From Prorocentrum cordatum (taxonomy: Eukaryota > Sar > Dinophyceae > Prorocentrales > Prorocentraceae), in NCBI GenBank assembly GCA_963575745.1, contig CAUYUJ010020615.1:843236-907235 (forward strand): DNA of 64,000 bases, written 5' to 3'. The notes below the pieces were generated by a model. The model was not told the DNA's origin, made no database searches, and saw only the letters and a program-made list of their open reading frames with translations. A program made the position numbers and the translations under genes. Shown here one piece after another: positions 46,701 to 58,100 of this stretch. Within the stretch, counting starts at the first letter, position 1; every line of letters starts with the position of its first letter.

Positions 46701-46988
46701 AGCCCAGCGAAAGATGTCCGCGGGCTCGGTGTCATCTGGTAGCTCCCAGGCGAGGCGAGTGGCGATCTCCTTGATCGTCTCGATGCATCTTTCGATCACT
46801 CCCATTCGCCAGTGAGCTTCTCCGGGTTCTGGTCTCCACTCCATGCCGTTACCCGAGACCCAGGCGCGCTGCTCGACCTGCCTGAAGCAACCTTCGGGAT
46901 CTGTCCTGAAGACCTCCGGCTTGCCGTAGTGGTGGATCCAGTCCTTCAGCACTACCTCCTGCATCTCCTTCGCGGTGGTGTTACCACA
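43710..46988 (-). pseudogene. Ty1/copia pol, 3' part: integrase C-half, RT, RNase H
   Basis: About 1,090 codons are open on the minus strand. The integrase part starts GNTTAKEMQ and has the second Asp in RTDPEG (46,901) and Glu in GVIER (46,793), spaced D-x35-E. A variable linker follows, then the copia RT (WVITRKETGDLKARLVVLGF; KGDVKAAFLQGD). The catalytic YVDD is replaced by HVGDF near 44,930. RNase H has GYSDAAW (44,460) and SSSAAEVQA. The ORF ends at 43,710. This is the downstream half of the copy whose upstream half begins again at 61,005; the 14-kb insertion separates them. The open frame suggests fairly recent activity, but the VGD substitution should inactivate the RT. Confidence 0.8.
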
Positions 46989-47015
46989 GTGTCATGGAAG
47001 CGGCGCCCCAACAGA
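46989..47015 (+). repeat. left terminal inverted repeat of the 14-kb element
   Basis: GTGTCATGGAAGCGGCG then CCCCAACAGA. It differs from the right TIR at four central positions and by one extra C. Confidence 0.75.
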
Positions 47016-48880
47016 AGTCGCGACGATTTCGAGCTCACTTTTTTCAAACAATTGTACTTTTCATCAGAAGTCAATTGGCACAGAGATCAAAACGACGGGG
47101 GGAATAGGATTACATAGTAAACTCTGGAGGAGGAGGCGCGGCAGTAGTTGGTGGAGTGAGCGGGGGGGGAGCGACACTGGCCGCCACTGGGGGCCCATAG
47201 AGTTCAGATAACCACCCGGCGTGCCAATCCAAAAAACGGGCGTTTCATATAACTTTGGGGGCCAATACACCAAACAGCTGATTAGAACGTAGCCTGACAC
47301 TCCCATAGCGCGCATGAGAATTAAAATGAGCAGCAACTCATCAAATCGAACCTGCCCGCGTGGCTGGGCCTGCAATGCGTCCTACGTGGCTTTTGGATGC
47401 ACGGCTGGACTTCTACGGGTGTTTAGTTTGCAGATCCGGACTATAGGGAAAGAGCGCGGACAATACGGGTGACGACGAAGAGGGGGGCGATCGCCGGCCA
47501 GGAGCGACCCGACAATGGGGGACAGCCTGCACACGCTTCGCGTCTGCAGAGGGACACGTTACAGGTATCCCTTGCCCACCCCCCGCCCCCGCCCCCCATC
47601 AGGTGAGAGGAGGGCGACGGAATGAATGAGAGCGAAGGAAGTGCAAGGAAGACGCGGGAAAAGGGGCAGAGAAAGCGAATGGGAGGAGACATGGAGGGAA
47701 GGGAGGGACGATGGGGGGGGGGCGGGACAGGAGAAACAACTCGGGTCACCAATGCCCTCCGCCGCCGCGATGCGAGGGAGCCCGAGCCGTCCGCCACATC
47801 AAGCTGCACTCTATCCCATCGGGCAGCGGTTTTAGGCGGCTCTCCTTGTCGCCTCGTGCCTCTTCCTCCCCCTTGTGTTCGTCATGCTCCCCCTCCTTTT
47901 GCTCCCCGCCCTCCTCCTCTTAATTCTCTGCCCTCGTCCTCGTGCCCCTCCTCCCCCGCTTCCTCTCTCAGGCACCTCATATTAATTATATTCCTCCTCG
48001 TGCCCCACCTCGCATCTTCTCTGGACCTTTCGGTGCGAATCTGGCTGCCACTCTTGCAAAAAGCGCGCCGCCCTTCTGCGCTGCCGACCGCGCTGGACCG
48101 CGGCCCCTCCCCGCACAAAAATAAATTAGCTCAATTTTCCAACGTTCCAAATCCCGCTGCCACCCCCTTTTCCCCCCGCAGCCAGAGGGCCGTTGCCAAA
48201 GTGCACGAAGGGCCCTTGGCTGGAAACTCAAAGTAAGTCGGGCCCGCAGAGGGCCACGCGCTGTCCTCTATCGGGGAGGGGAGGGGGGGCGATTTGTCCG
48301 CCCATTTGCTTCTGCACGCCTTCCCCGGGCAGAAATGCCTTCCAGCTGCTGGCACCCCAAGAAGGACGGATCTTTGGATCCCCCTCCCAGGGAAATCAAA
48401 AAAACGCAGCCGTTTAGGCTGCCGCAAGGACGTCCTTGGCCCAACTTGTTCCGACCGCCAGCTTCCGCCGAGATTCCGCCAGCCCTCGGGGATTGCACCC
48501 GTCTGCACCAAACTGCATCGTTTCGCGATTTCCAAAATAAGGGGGCTCGTGCTTCACAGTCGTGATGCGAATACATGGTTCTGTGATTTGTGCGCCGCGC
48601 TCATGCGTCGGCTTCTTCGTGAGATGCGTCTGCGCATCACAATCGCGACGCGGTTCCATGGAAGTGCGGCGCACCATTGGTCGCGCGCGCATGGCAAACG
48701 CACCAAACACATTCCCCAAACAGTGCTGGCACTTGTTGCAGTGAAACGTGTAGGACGACATTGTAATGCAAGCAAACCAGATTTCGAGACATGCGTACGT
48801 AACGCTTGACACACCAAGCTTCGACGCCGACCGCGCCAACGCGCAAGCAAACCTACTGTGGCGAGCCCCAGGCGGTCCTG
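47016..48880. other. left subterminal region of the 14-kb element
   Basis: No confident gene. Short open frames near 48.1-48.5 kb lack bias or domains. Confidence 0.35.
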
Positions 48881-50420
48881 ATGACGGCGTCGGAGGGCCC
48901 CTCGCGGGGCTTCGCCGAGGCCACCCATACAGATCCAGAGAGCACAAAGGAAGCTTCAAGAGAGCCCAGGTGAGCTCCATGGGGGGCCCAACCTTGCCCC
49001 AGGAGGGCCTCAAAGCCCTAACATCGATTAAACAATGCTGAAGCCGTCGTGGATCCACTTGGTACCCTCTTGGGCCCCCTGGGGCTCTCCCACGCCGTGT
49101 TGGGAGGCTCCAGGAAGCTCCAAGGGAGCCCTATGACGGTCCCAAGAGGGCCTCGGAGAACAGCAGGGGCCGTTTCACATATTGGGAGTCGTCTTGGGGG
49201 CCCCATCTAAGGCCTTCTCAGCGCCCTTTTGGAGCCCTGTCGGGCTCTGTTGTTGTGACGCTGTTATGCGACGGTGGCTGCAATCCTCCTGCCCTGCTTC
49301 CTGCCAGAAAGGGTACATGCACCATGCTACATACTCTGGGGGGCACCTGTGACGAGTATTGCCCGGGCAACCTGGCTCCAGAGGAGACCAGAACAAGTGA
49401 AGCTACAAGACGGCCTGGGAGGGCCCATAGGGGCTCCAAGAGGTCCCCAAGAGGCCCGCAAGAAGCCCTCAAGATCACCTTGAAGTTCTAAACTAGATCG
49501 AAGAACTTTGAAACCCTCTTGGAGCCTTTTTGGAACCCACTGGAAGCCTTCCGAGACTGCACTGGCGGCCCCTGGGGGGGCGCGGAGGGGGCCCCAGGAA
49601 AGCCCCAAGAGGCCCCTTTGGGTCTCTGGGGACCCTCTTTGACCCCTCCAAGACGGCCTGGGAGGGCCCATAGGGGCTCCAAGAATGCCCCCAGAGGCCC
49701 CCAAGCGGGCCTCATGATTACCTTCCAACTCGTACATGGAGTTGCAAATTTTGGCGCCCTCTTGGAGCCTTCTTGGAGCCCACTGGAAGCCTTCCGAGAC
49801 TGCACTGGAGGGCCATGGGGGGCGCTGAAGGGGGGGGCAGGAAAACCCCAAGAGGGCCTCTTTGGGTCTCGTGAGGTCCTTCTAAGCCCTCCAAGAAAGC
49901 CCAGGAGGCCACATAGATGCTCTTAGACAGCCCCGCGAGGCCCCCACAAAGGGCTCAATATTAGCTTCAAGTCTTCAAATTTATTGAGAATCTTTGATAC
50001 CCTCTTGGAGCCGTGTTGGAGCCCATAGGAAATCTTCCGAGACCGACTGGAAGGCCCCTGGGGGCGCTGAGGGGGCCCCGGGGAAGCCCCGACAGTGCCC
50101 TTTTGGGCCTCTGGAGGCCACTGTGGGTTTCTCGGGGACCTCCTAAGCTCCTCCAAGATCGCCCGAAAAGGGCCCACATGGGGCTCCAAGACGGCCCCAA
50201 GAGGAACCCAATAGGGCCTCAATCTTACCCTCAAGTTCTTTAGTGTACTCAAAAACTTAGACTCCCTCTTGCAACCTTTTGGAGCCCACTGGAAGCACTA
50301 CGAGACCGCATTGAAGGCCCTGGGGGGCACTGACGGGGCCCCAGGAACGCCCCCAGAGGGCCCCTTTGGGTCTCTCGGGGCCTTTTGGACCCCCTTCCCA
50401 AGACGGCCTGGGAGGGTCCC
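48881..50420. repeat. CCAAGA-GGCCC degenerate repeat (copy 4)
   Basis: Four or five units of about 270-300 bp, each with GGAGCCCACTGGAAGCCTTCC and CCAAGANGGCCTGGGAGGG-type words, for example at 49,535, 49,775, 50,010 and 50,280. Long Gly/Trp/Leu or Pro/Arg frames here are artefacts of the repeat. Confidence 0.7.
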
Positions 50421-51237
50421 TCCAAAACGACCGTCGGTCAAAAACTGACCGTCGTGACAAGCACAACCGGGAGGGGAGTGAGGCTCCGTTCCCCTTTCTC
50501 CGCTCCCCCTCAATTCACCCCCTGCTTCTTACACCTGTTCTCACACGACCTGGCAGAAGCAGAAAAGGTAACATGGGGAAGAAACGTACACGAATGGCCC
50601 GCCTGTGACACCCGAACTAGGGACTGAACAGGAACAAACCTCCGGCGTGTCCCCGACAACTAGAACAGTGTCTGCACGCTGGCAGCGCCCCCGCACGCCT
50701 GAGAGTTCCAGAGCTGGGATGGAAAAGCTGTCCCCAAAGGGATCGCCGGAACATGCACCAGAGACGGCGACCCTTAAGAGTAGCAAGGCCGAGACGGCAA
50801 CGCAATCGCTTGCAACGACGACGAATGCCAGAGGCTCCCAAGGCAGAGGCGCGCGGGTGCTTGGAGGAGGGATGCCGGGTATGTTTCCAACGACGACGAA
50901 GATTTAACGCAACGAAGCTCTGGCCGACTCCCCACGTCGGCTCACGCGCGCAGCGCCTGACCTTGTGCCAGCGGCGCTGCCCTAGAGAACGCACAAGTTC
51001 GAGGGCGCCCTCAGCATCGGCCCGAACTGCCCTACAGCATCGGTCCGAGCTGACCCTTGTGCCATCGAGCTGCCCAACAGCATCGGTCCGAGGCGCCAGT
51101 CGAGAGGGGAGGGAAGAGGAGTGCAGAGGAGCAGGGGATCGCACCGGCACAGGGCGGAGGGCAAGGAGTAGGAGGGGACAAGACGGGGCGGCAGAGGAGG
51201 CGGGGAGGGGGCAGGGGGCCGCAACGCCCTAACAGAA
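50421..51237. other. no gene seen
   Basis: Immediately 3' of the 678-residue gene. It may contain the 3' UTR. CATCGGTCCGAG/CTGCC words recur at about 51,020-51,090. Confidence 0.35.
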
Positions 51238-53274
51238 TCAGTTCTTGAACAGAGCCTTGGTGGAAGCCCGCAAAATGGCCTCGTCAGTCGGCTTCTTCTT
51301 TGAGCTGGCGGGCACCCCCTTCGAGCTGGCTGCGGCGGCGGCGCCGCCCCCGCCGCCGCCCTTGGACGCGACGACGTCTTTACCCGTCTCCTTCTTGATC
51401 GCGGCCGAGGTCCAGTCCTGCACCTTCTTTTTCTCGTCCTGGGTGAGCAGCCAATTGTAGGTGGCGAAAGGCTTCAGCTTGACTGACGCCACATCGCCCC
51501 CAACGCTCTCGGTCGCCGCGTAGAGGAGCTGAAGGGCATCTCGGCCCACGACCTCCCCGCCGCCCTCGGGCTTCGGCTCGCGGTAGAAATTCGGGAGCTG
51601 GTTCACGACTGTCTCGTAGAAGCTGTCCTTCACGACCGTCTTAGGGAGCGCGGGGCAGCGGCCCGCGTGCATCGATGTGATCCACCCGCCCACGGTGGTC
51701 ATCTCGGTCTGCAGGGTTGTGCCGATGAACTGATATAGCTTCGACTTGATCAACCTCTGTATGCCGTCCTTGCACGCCTTCAACTTGCGATCCTCTGTCG
51801 GGGTAGCCAGCAAGCCAACCACCTCGGAGACCATGCGCTCCTCTCCCGCGGAGCCGCACTGGGAAAGCCAGAAGTTCATGTACACCTTCCACCCCTCGTG
51901 CATCCTGCAGAGGGCGCGGTCGTTGTTCACCAGGGCTGTCTTGATATCGACCTTGCCTGCCTTCTCCGGGTCCTTGACGAAAGTCTTCGCCTCGGCTCTC
52001 GCAGCAACCGCCGGAGCGATGAGTTCTGGGTCGATCGGCGGCGCTCTGGCCGGCTCGGTCACATCGACGAGGTCGCTCTCACAGAACAGCGCTGACAACA
52101 AATTCTGCTTGACGGCGGCGCCCAAGACGAGCGCCCAGAACTTCACTTGGAACTCATCGAGGAAGCTCTTCACCAGCACCATGAACATGACCGCCCGGTA
52201 AGACACGCTGACTGGCCGAGGCTTCTGGGCAACGTACATGCTCTGGGCGTTCTGCTTAAACTTGCCCTCGAGATCGTCCTTGAGTTTCTTGTGCACAGCC
52301 TTGTCCACCTTGGTGTCGCTGGCCGCCAGCTGGTCCATCGCCTCGTCGATGAAATTACCGAACTGGCGAGCGTCGATCGTCGCCAAACCCTTGGCGAAGA
52401 TCCTCTTGGCCACGTCGCTGCCCCTGACCTTCTCCAACTCGTCTTTCACATTGTTCCAATTCTTATCGCACTTGACGCACTTGTCGAAGGCGTCGACGTC
52501 CAGGAGTAACGAGGAAGCCTCTTTCACGCAGGACCACCAACCCTTCACACTCAGGCCATCCGCCTTCGCAATGGTGTAGCTCTTGTCAAGAACAATGTGG
52601 AAGAAAGCCTCGGCGAGCTGCCAAATGGCGGGGTAGCGCTCCTCGAAACTGACTTTTTGGCACCAGCTGAAGATCTTCATGAGGATTTCGTTTTTCCCGG
52701 CGGCTGCTCTGGGGTCCCACATCAGCACCCTCTTCATGAGGCCGGCAGCATTCTTTTGGTTAGGGAGCTTTTCTTGTTCGAGCCAGAGGGCTAGCGGCTC
52801 GTAGTCCGCCACGTGCTTGGCAGCTTGGAATAAAGCTTCCTCCAAATCCTCGTCGTCGCTGTCGGCCTCGTCGTGGACCCTGATGCGCTTCCAGGGGGCC
52901 TCCTCAGTCGAATACTGCGTCCGCAATGCATCATAATAGTTTTTGCCCATGGTCAGCTCGTAGTTGAGCCACCGCTTGCGGTCCACGTCGATCCTCTTCT
53001 CCAGCGTGTATCCGTCGATCTGGCGCACGTACTTGTCGTCGTCGCTCAGAACCGAGAAGTGGTCGTTCATGATCTTCAAACAAGCAGCTCTGTGGTCCTC
53101 GTCGGCGCGGCCTCGCTTACTGGATTGCTGCGCGAGGCTCTCTTTCTCGAGCAGCGTGTTCGCCTCGGCCGCAGCTTTCTGCTTCCGTGCAGCCTGGGCG
53201 GCTTTCTCAGCTGACTTCGCGGCCGCCTTCGCCTTGGCGCCATCCTTGGTCGGGGTCTTCGCCTTGGGCGCCAT
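51238..53274 (-). CDS. 678-residue orphan protein, cargo of the 14-kb element
   Basis: Intronless frame with strong GC3 bias. I chose ATG 53,274 (gaggagcgATGG context) over an upstream non-ATG extension. The N-terminus is Lys/Ala-rich and basic (MAPKAKTPTKDGAKAKAAAK), like a nucleic-acid-binding or nuclear-targeting tail. An acidic patch (DEADSDDEDLEEALF) lies near residue 150, then a long, mostly helical body with Trp- and Cys-rich segments (SVKGWWSCVKEASSLLLD; KCVKCDKNWNNVKDEL). The C-terminus is Gly/Ala/Ser-rich and ends KKKPTDEAILRASTKALFKN. No known domain is recognised. Lack of introns and a relict spliced leader 69 nt upstream suggest origin from a trans-spliced mRNA. It might be an accessory protein of the transposon. 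Confidence 0.8.
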   Translation of the reverse strand: MAPKAKTPTKDGAKAKAAAKSAEKAAQAARKQKAAAEANTLLEKESLAQQSSKRGRADEDHRAACLKIMNDHFSVLSDDDKYVRQIDGYTLEKRIDVDRKRWLNYELTMGKNYYDALRTQYSTEEAPWKRIRVHDEADSDDEDLEEALFQAAKHVADYEPLALWLEQEKLPNQKNAAGLMKRVLMWDPRAAAGKNEILMKIFSWCQKVSFEERYPAIWQLAEAFFHIVLDKSYTIAKADGLSVKGWWSCVKEASSLLLDVDAFDKCVKCDKNWNNVKDELEKVRGSDVAKRIFAKGLATIDARQFGNFIDEAMDQLAASDTKVDKAVHKKLKDDLEGKFKQNAQSMYVAQKPRPVSVSYRAVMFMVLVKSFLDEFQVKFWALVLGAAVKQNLLSALFCESDLVDVTEPARAPPIDPELIAPAVAARAEAKTFVKDPEKAGKVDIKTALVNNDRALCRMHEGWKVYMNFWLSQCGSAGEERMVSEVVGLLATPTEDRKLKACKDGIQRLIKSKLYQFIGTTLQTEMTTVGGWITSMHAGRCPALPKTVVKDSFYETVVNQLPNFYREPKPEGGGEVVGRDALQLLYAATESVGGDVASVKLKPFATYNWLLTQDEKKKVQDWTSAAIKKETGKDVVASKGGGGGGAAAAASSKGVPASSKKKPTDEAILRASTKALFKN

Positions 53275-53342
53275 CGCTCCTCGCAGGTGGTGGCAGGCGC
53301 ACTGCGGCAGGGCAGATGCGAGGGGAAACGATCGGTGCAGCT

Positions 53343-53364
53343 CGCGAGCCAAAATAGCTACGGA
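53343..53364 (-). other. relict dinoflagellate spliced leader in genomic DNA
   Basis: The minus strand reads TCCGTAGC-T-ATTTTGGCTC, identical to the first 19 nt of the canonical 22-nt dinoflagellate spliced leader except for one C-to-T. The last three bases differ (GCG instead of AAG). It lies about 70 nt upstream of ATG 53,274, where a 5' UTR should be. Confidence 0.75.
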
Positions 53365-53439
53365 TAGGGGCCCTTTCGTACGAAACTATTGGGGGTGGCA
53401 GGGGGGCCTGCTCGCAGATATCTGCGGACGTGCACGCAC

Positions 53440-53715
53440 CGAGATGGCCAGACACGTGGGGCCAAATCTACCCTGGCCGCGAGGCCGGACATTTGAGGCG
53501 AACCACCCTGGGCCGCCAGGCTGATCACTCCAGGCCAAACACCCCGGGCTGTGAACCCTGACACTTGATGCCAGACCCCCCATGGCCGCGCGGCCACGCA
53601 CTTTAAGCCAAACCCCCTTGGCCGCGAGGCCGGACACAGCAGGCCAGGGCCCCTCTGCCATCAGGCTGCGCAGTTGAGGCCCAGACCCCCCGGCTGTGAA
53701 GCCAGACTCGTTGGC
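53440..53715. repeat. ~45-bp minisatellite upstream of the cargo gene
   Basis: Five or six degenerate units with GGCCGCGAGGCCGGACA and TTGAGGCCAAACCCCC words. They start about 75 bp upstream of the spliced-leader relict. Confidence 0.75.
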
Positions 53716-53724
53716 ATTGTCACC

Positions 53725-53995
53725 GACAGAATCGCCCCTACGATTTCCACACCCCGCTCCGACGATTTTGAATTCAAGCCCTGACGATTTGGGCTACGAT
53801 TTTGCATAACCCCCCCTACGATTTCGGCAACGATTTCCAATCCCCGCTCCTACGATTTTGAATGCAGGGCCCGCGAGCCGCCAGCGCGATTTCGAACGGG
53901 GAACCCGGGCCAAGGGAGAACGATTTTTTAACAAGCTGGACCCCGATCGACCACGATTTCACCAACAATACTGACCAACAATATTTTCGGCGACA
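53725..53995. repeat. CTACGATTTT word repeat
   Basis: CCTACGATTT, CGACGATTTTGAAT and similar words recur about ten times, mixed with AATCCCCGCTCC. Confidence 0.65.
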
Positions 53996-54319
53996 TGTCT
54001 CAGGCAAGTGGGTAGAAAAAATCGCATTGCAAAATCGTGTTCAAAATCGTAGCTGCTCTAAAGGCCTTTCAGGGAGAGCCGAGGGGGACTCCGAAGTGAC
54101 ACCATCCACAGGACTGATCGCCCTCATCCTCCTCGCGCCCACCCCCCTCGTCCAGACCCACCCCTCCCGATGGAATCGGTGAGAGGTCGGAGGACGAACG
54201 CACCGCTAAGCCATGCATGGGGGGGGGGGGGGGTAAGGACCATGGGGGGAAGGATGTTCCCAGACCCCCCTCCGGGAACATGATTTCGGGCGTCGCTGGA
54301 AGCCCCTCCGGGAACCTCG

Positions 54320-55015
54320 GGCTACGTGCGTTGCCCAATATACGTTCTGGAGGCGTCTTGGGGCCGTCTGGAGCCGCCTGGGGCCGTCTTGGGGCCCTCT
54401 GGAGCCGCCGCGGGGGCCTCTTGGGTCCCTCGGAAAGCCCCGAGACGGCTCCAAGAGCCCCCCAGGAGGGCCCAACGACCTGTCACGAACAAGGCCCTTT
54501 TTCGTGACAGGTGGTTGGGCCCTCTAAGGGTGCTCTTGGAGCCCTCTGGGGGCCCTCTTGGAGCCCTCTTGGAGCCCTCTGGGGGCCCTCTTGGGGGCTC
54601 CCTGGGCCATCTTGGGGGGCTCCTTGGGTTCCCTCTTGGGGGCTCCTTGGGTCCCCTCTTGGGGCCCCCATGCGCTCTTGCACGGCCCACCCAAGGAGCC
54701 CCGTCTTGGGGCCCTCTTGGAATCCTCTGGGGGCCTTCTTAGAGCCCTCTTGGAGCCCTCTGGGGGCCCTCTTGGGGGCTCCCTGGGCCCTCTTGGGGGG
54801 TTCCTCGGGTGCCCTCTTGGGGGCTCCTTGGGTCCCCTCTTGGTGCCTCCATGAGCTCTTGCACGGCCCACCCAAGGAGCCCCGTCTCGGGGCCCTCTTG
54901 GGGCCCTCTGGGGGCCCTCTTGGAGCCCCAAGGGCTCCAAGAGACCCCAGAGGGTTCCAAGGGGGCCCCGAGAGGGCTCCAGGAGTGCTCCCAAAGCCCC
55001 CCAAGAGGGCCCCAG
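54320..55015. repeat. CCAAGA-GGCCC degenerate repeat (copy 5), with orientation switch
   Basis: Up to 54,480 and again after about 54,920 the CCAAGAG words read forward. Between 54,520 and 54,915 they read as CTCTTGG. A ~180-bp unit with CTCTTGCACGGCCCACCC repeats at 54,674 and 54,856. Confidence 0.7.
54447..54543. repeat. near-perfect hairpin with 43-nt arms
   Basis: Arms 54,447-54,489 and 54,501-54,543, with ACCTGTCACGAA and TTCGTGACAGGT at the inner ends and an 11-nt loop. Only a few mismatches. It marks the point where the surrounding repeat changes strand. Confidence 0.85.
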
Positions 55016-55107
55016 CGCACATAGCGAACAGTACTCCAGCAGGATCATACATTCAATGTGTAAGCAAACCGGCAGAGTTGAGATGCGGATGCTCAATGAT
55101 TTTTCTC

Positions 55108-58100
55108 CTACATGTAGGGCCGCAACAAACGCAAACGTGCGATTCGCTGCTGCACGCGTCTCGGCGCACCAGCGGCAGACGCCAGCTCTACGAATTCAGG
55201 TGGTTCGACGAATCGACCCAAGGCCTCGGCGTTGAAGGGGGCCGCGCCTGCCTCGCTCTGATCAGCGAGGGCTTTGAAAAAGCTCATTTTGGCAACCCAG
55301 TATCGGCACAGCACGCCACAACCATGCTCAGTATACATATCAATGGAAAACGTCGCTGTCGTGCCCAGGCCGTGGAACACCAAGAACTGCTCGCCCTCGG
55401 TAGTGGCCGCATATGCTCGATAAGAGTCGTAGTCAACGCCCTCGTGCTCACGAGTCCACGCGCCGCCCCTGATAGTATATGTGAAATGCGTTTCGTCCTC
55501 CACGCCATGGAGCACCGCCGCGCGAGCCTCTGCCAGGGCCTCCCATACATCTTGCTGTTCGAACTGGTCGTCGGAGTCGCTGCCCGCATCTTCGCTGAAC
55601 TCAGTGGCACCCGCGCGACGGCCATGATGAATGGCGATTCCGTTCGAGACAGGGCCGAAAATGTCTTGCAACCAAGGCTCATCGGCTAGCACGCCGCGAG
55701 AAGGGCGATCTGGAGCCCCTGCCCTGGAATCGCGGGGGGGCCTGGCCGCGCGAACTGGGAATCTCATCTCGAACTCACCCCAGGGCACCCAATCCGCATC
55801 GCTGCCCAAACGAGTGGTTGATGAATAGGCAGAGTCCTCCATGACGTGTATTTCGGGATGTAGTGGTAGATCCTCCCCCCATGAATCCGTGTAGCAGAAG
55901 GCCCCTGGTGCAAACCAGAAAGCGTGCTCCCAATCGTCACCCCCGCCGCAATGAAGAGCAAGTGCAGCTAAGGCTTCATGGTCAACCTCTGCAGCCAAGT
56001 CGAGAAATGCCACAAATGCCGACGGCCACAACACGCCGAATAAGAACTTGAAGTGCCGAGTGCACTCGCCATCCCGCACGCGGACAAGGCAACGTCGCAA
56101 GTGATCGCGATGCCTCGCCAGACCCGTGACCCAAGCGGGCACTGGCGGCGCCTGGGGCACAGCCAGTCGGTCAGCATCTGACAGGGCTGCCTGTTCGATT
56201 TCCGTCAGTGGCCCAAGTGGCTGCTTCATGATCTGCTTGATATCCGCCAGCCTGTTCAGAGTGAACGCGGGGTGGCCCCACAAGTCGTCAAATGCACGTT
56301 TCTCGCTGTCAGACAAACGGCAAGACGAGAACCTGCAAGACACGTCGCGAGCAGCGGACTCGTCGTCCGCAGTGCGAATCCGCTCGCGGATCTCCTGCCT
56401 TACGTGGGCAACGTTGTCGTCAATTTCCTCTATCCTAGCAGCCCTGCGCACTGCGGCCTTCCCCTCGTGCACACGTTTCTGCTCTGGGCGAAGGGCCTGC
56501 CAAAGCCGCCCGTGCTTAGCAACAGTTCGCTTGCCCCTGGTACTGGCGTCATGCTTTTCGGCAATGATGCCGCCAGCGGCGAGATCGAGAAGGTCGCCGA
56601 CGAAAGCAGCCTTCGCGGTGATCTTCTGCGGCTGCATAGCCTCCAACCGGCGAAGCCTCGCAAACAGCGCGCCGAGTTTCCTCTCGTCGGCTGGGATGGC
56701 GAACAACGGCCGGGCCTGGCCGACGCAGCTGCGAACCTGCATCGTCGTTGCGCTGACGCGATGGTGACGAACGATCCGGGCGGCATGTGAGTGACCCTGC
56801 TCCGTCGGGTTCGTTGACCAGCTCAGTCTTTGCAGCAGCGATATGCCCTCGAGAACTGTTTGGCGGTCGGTGCCCACGCGAATCAAACTCCATATGTTGA
56901 GGCTCAGCTCATCGTCAGGCCTGGACATATGTGCAAACTCCTCGTACGCCTCCTCCAAAGGCAGACATAATGCAGACCACGGCAGCGCATGGGCGACCTG
57001 CAGCTTATGGCGCATGTACGCCGCAGACTTGAGAGCCACGTCAACAACCAGCGAACGCACATGAAGGGCAGGCAATCCCGTAATTCCTCCGAAAGCTTGC
57101 CACACGTCAACACTCATGCCCAAAATACTTTCGACCTCCTCATCCATCTCTTGCTGAAGCTTCGTCAGGACGAGCGGAACCCGATCGTCATCGAATCCTC
57201 CAGCGCCCGCCGACGCAAAGCGTGGAAAGCAATGCGGCGCACGCGAAGCATCGCAATACAATACAATCAAACCGACACTACGACAACAGAGTGCAGCATC
57301 ACACCGAAGAACCACCGCTCACGATGGTTTTGTTTGAGTCACCCCAGCTCCCCAAACCTGAGACCGAGGGGGTACGGCGGAACGGCCGAAAGCTATTGGA
57401 TAATACGTCCATGCACGCATCCATGGGGTATGACCCGATAGCAGCCTGGACGAAAAACTGCTTCATGCGACGGTCGAGTTTGCCAAAGGACGTCAAGTGG
57501 TACGTGCCGTGGCCTCTGGCGATGGCGAAATCTACAAAATCTTGGACACCCAGGAAGATTGCCCCCAACATCTGCCTGGAAGTCCTGCCAGCCCCGCACC
57601 ATCGGCTGTCCGACCACTCGAAAACGCGAAACACCTGCAGCAGCACAGCGTAAATGTCCGCATGAATGGTCGCGCTATCCTTGTGCTCTGCAGAGGCAAG
57701 CAGGCTGCCCTCAGAGAAACGGAGGTTCAACCGGCATAACTCTTCACGCAGTTTTTCTGGTATACCGATCGCGCTCCACAGAGAACATGGCCAGTCATCC
57801 TCTGCGCGCTCCCGTAAGACTAAACGCGCACCTATCCACGTCCTCATGTACGGTTGCAAACTTCCGAAGGTTTGTCTCAAACTGGCGACGCAAGACCAAA
57901 CGTCTTTCATGTAGACTTTGTCCCCCAGCTCATGTTGCAACCCCCATTTCAAACCATTATGGCATGAGTGTAAAACGCAAGGGGTGCGCACAAACCACGA
58001 GAATAGTTTCATGATGTCGTAGTCCGCACCGTTGCTGAGAGCGTGCTCCTTGAAGGCACTGGCGTGGTCGCTGTAAAGCGCGGACGTCAACGGCTCCCAA

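Noticed and set aside
51238-53352. Extending the 678-residue gene to a start at 53,352
   Set aside because: That codon is TTG. The extension overlaps the spliced-leader relict, which belongs in the 5' UTR.
54511-55689. Plus-strand 392-codon frame beginning in the CCAAGA repeat
   Set aside because: The first half is low-complexity repeat and the second half is the antisense of the better-supported minus-strand gene.
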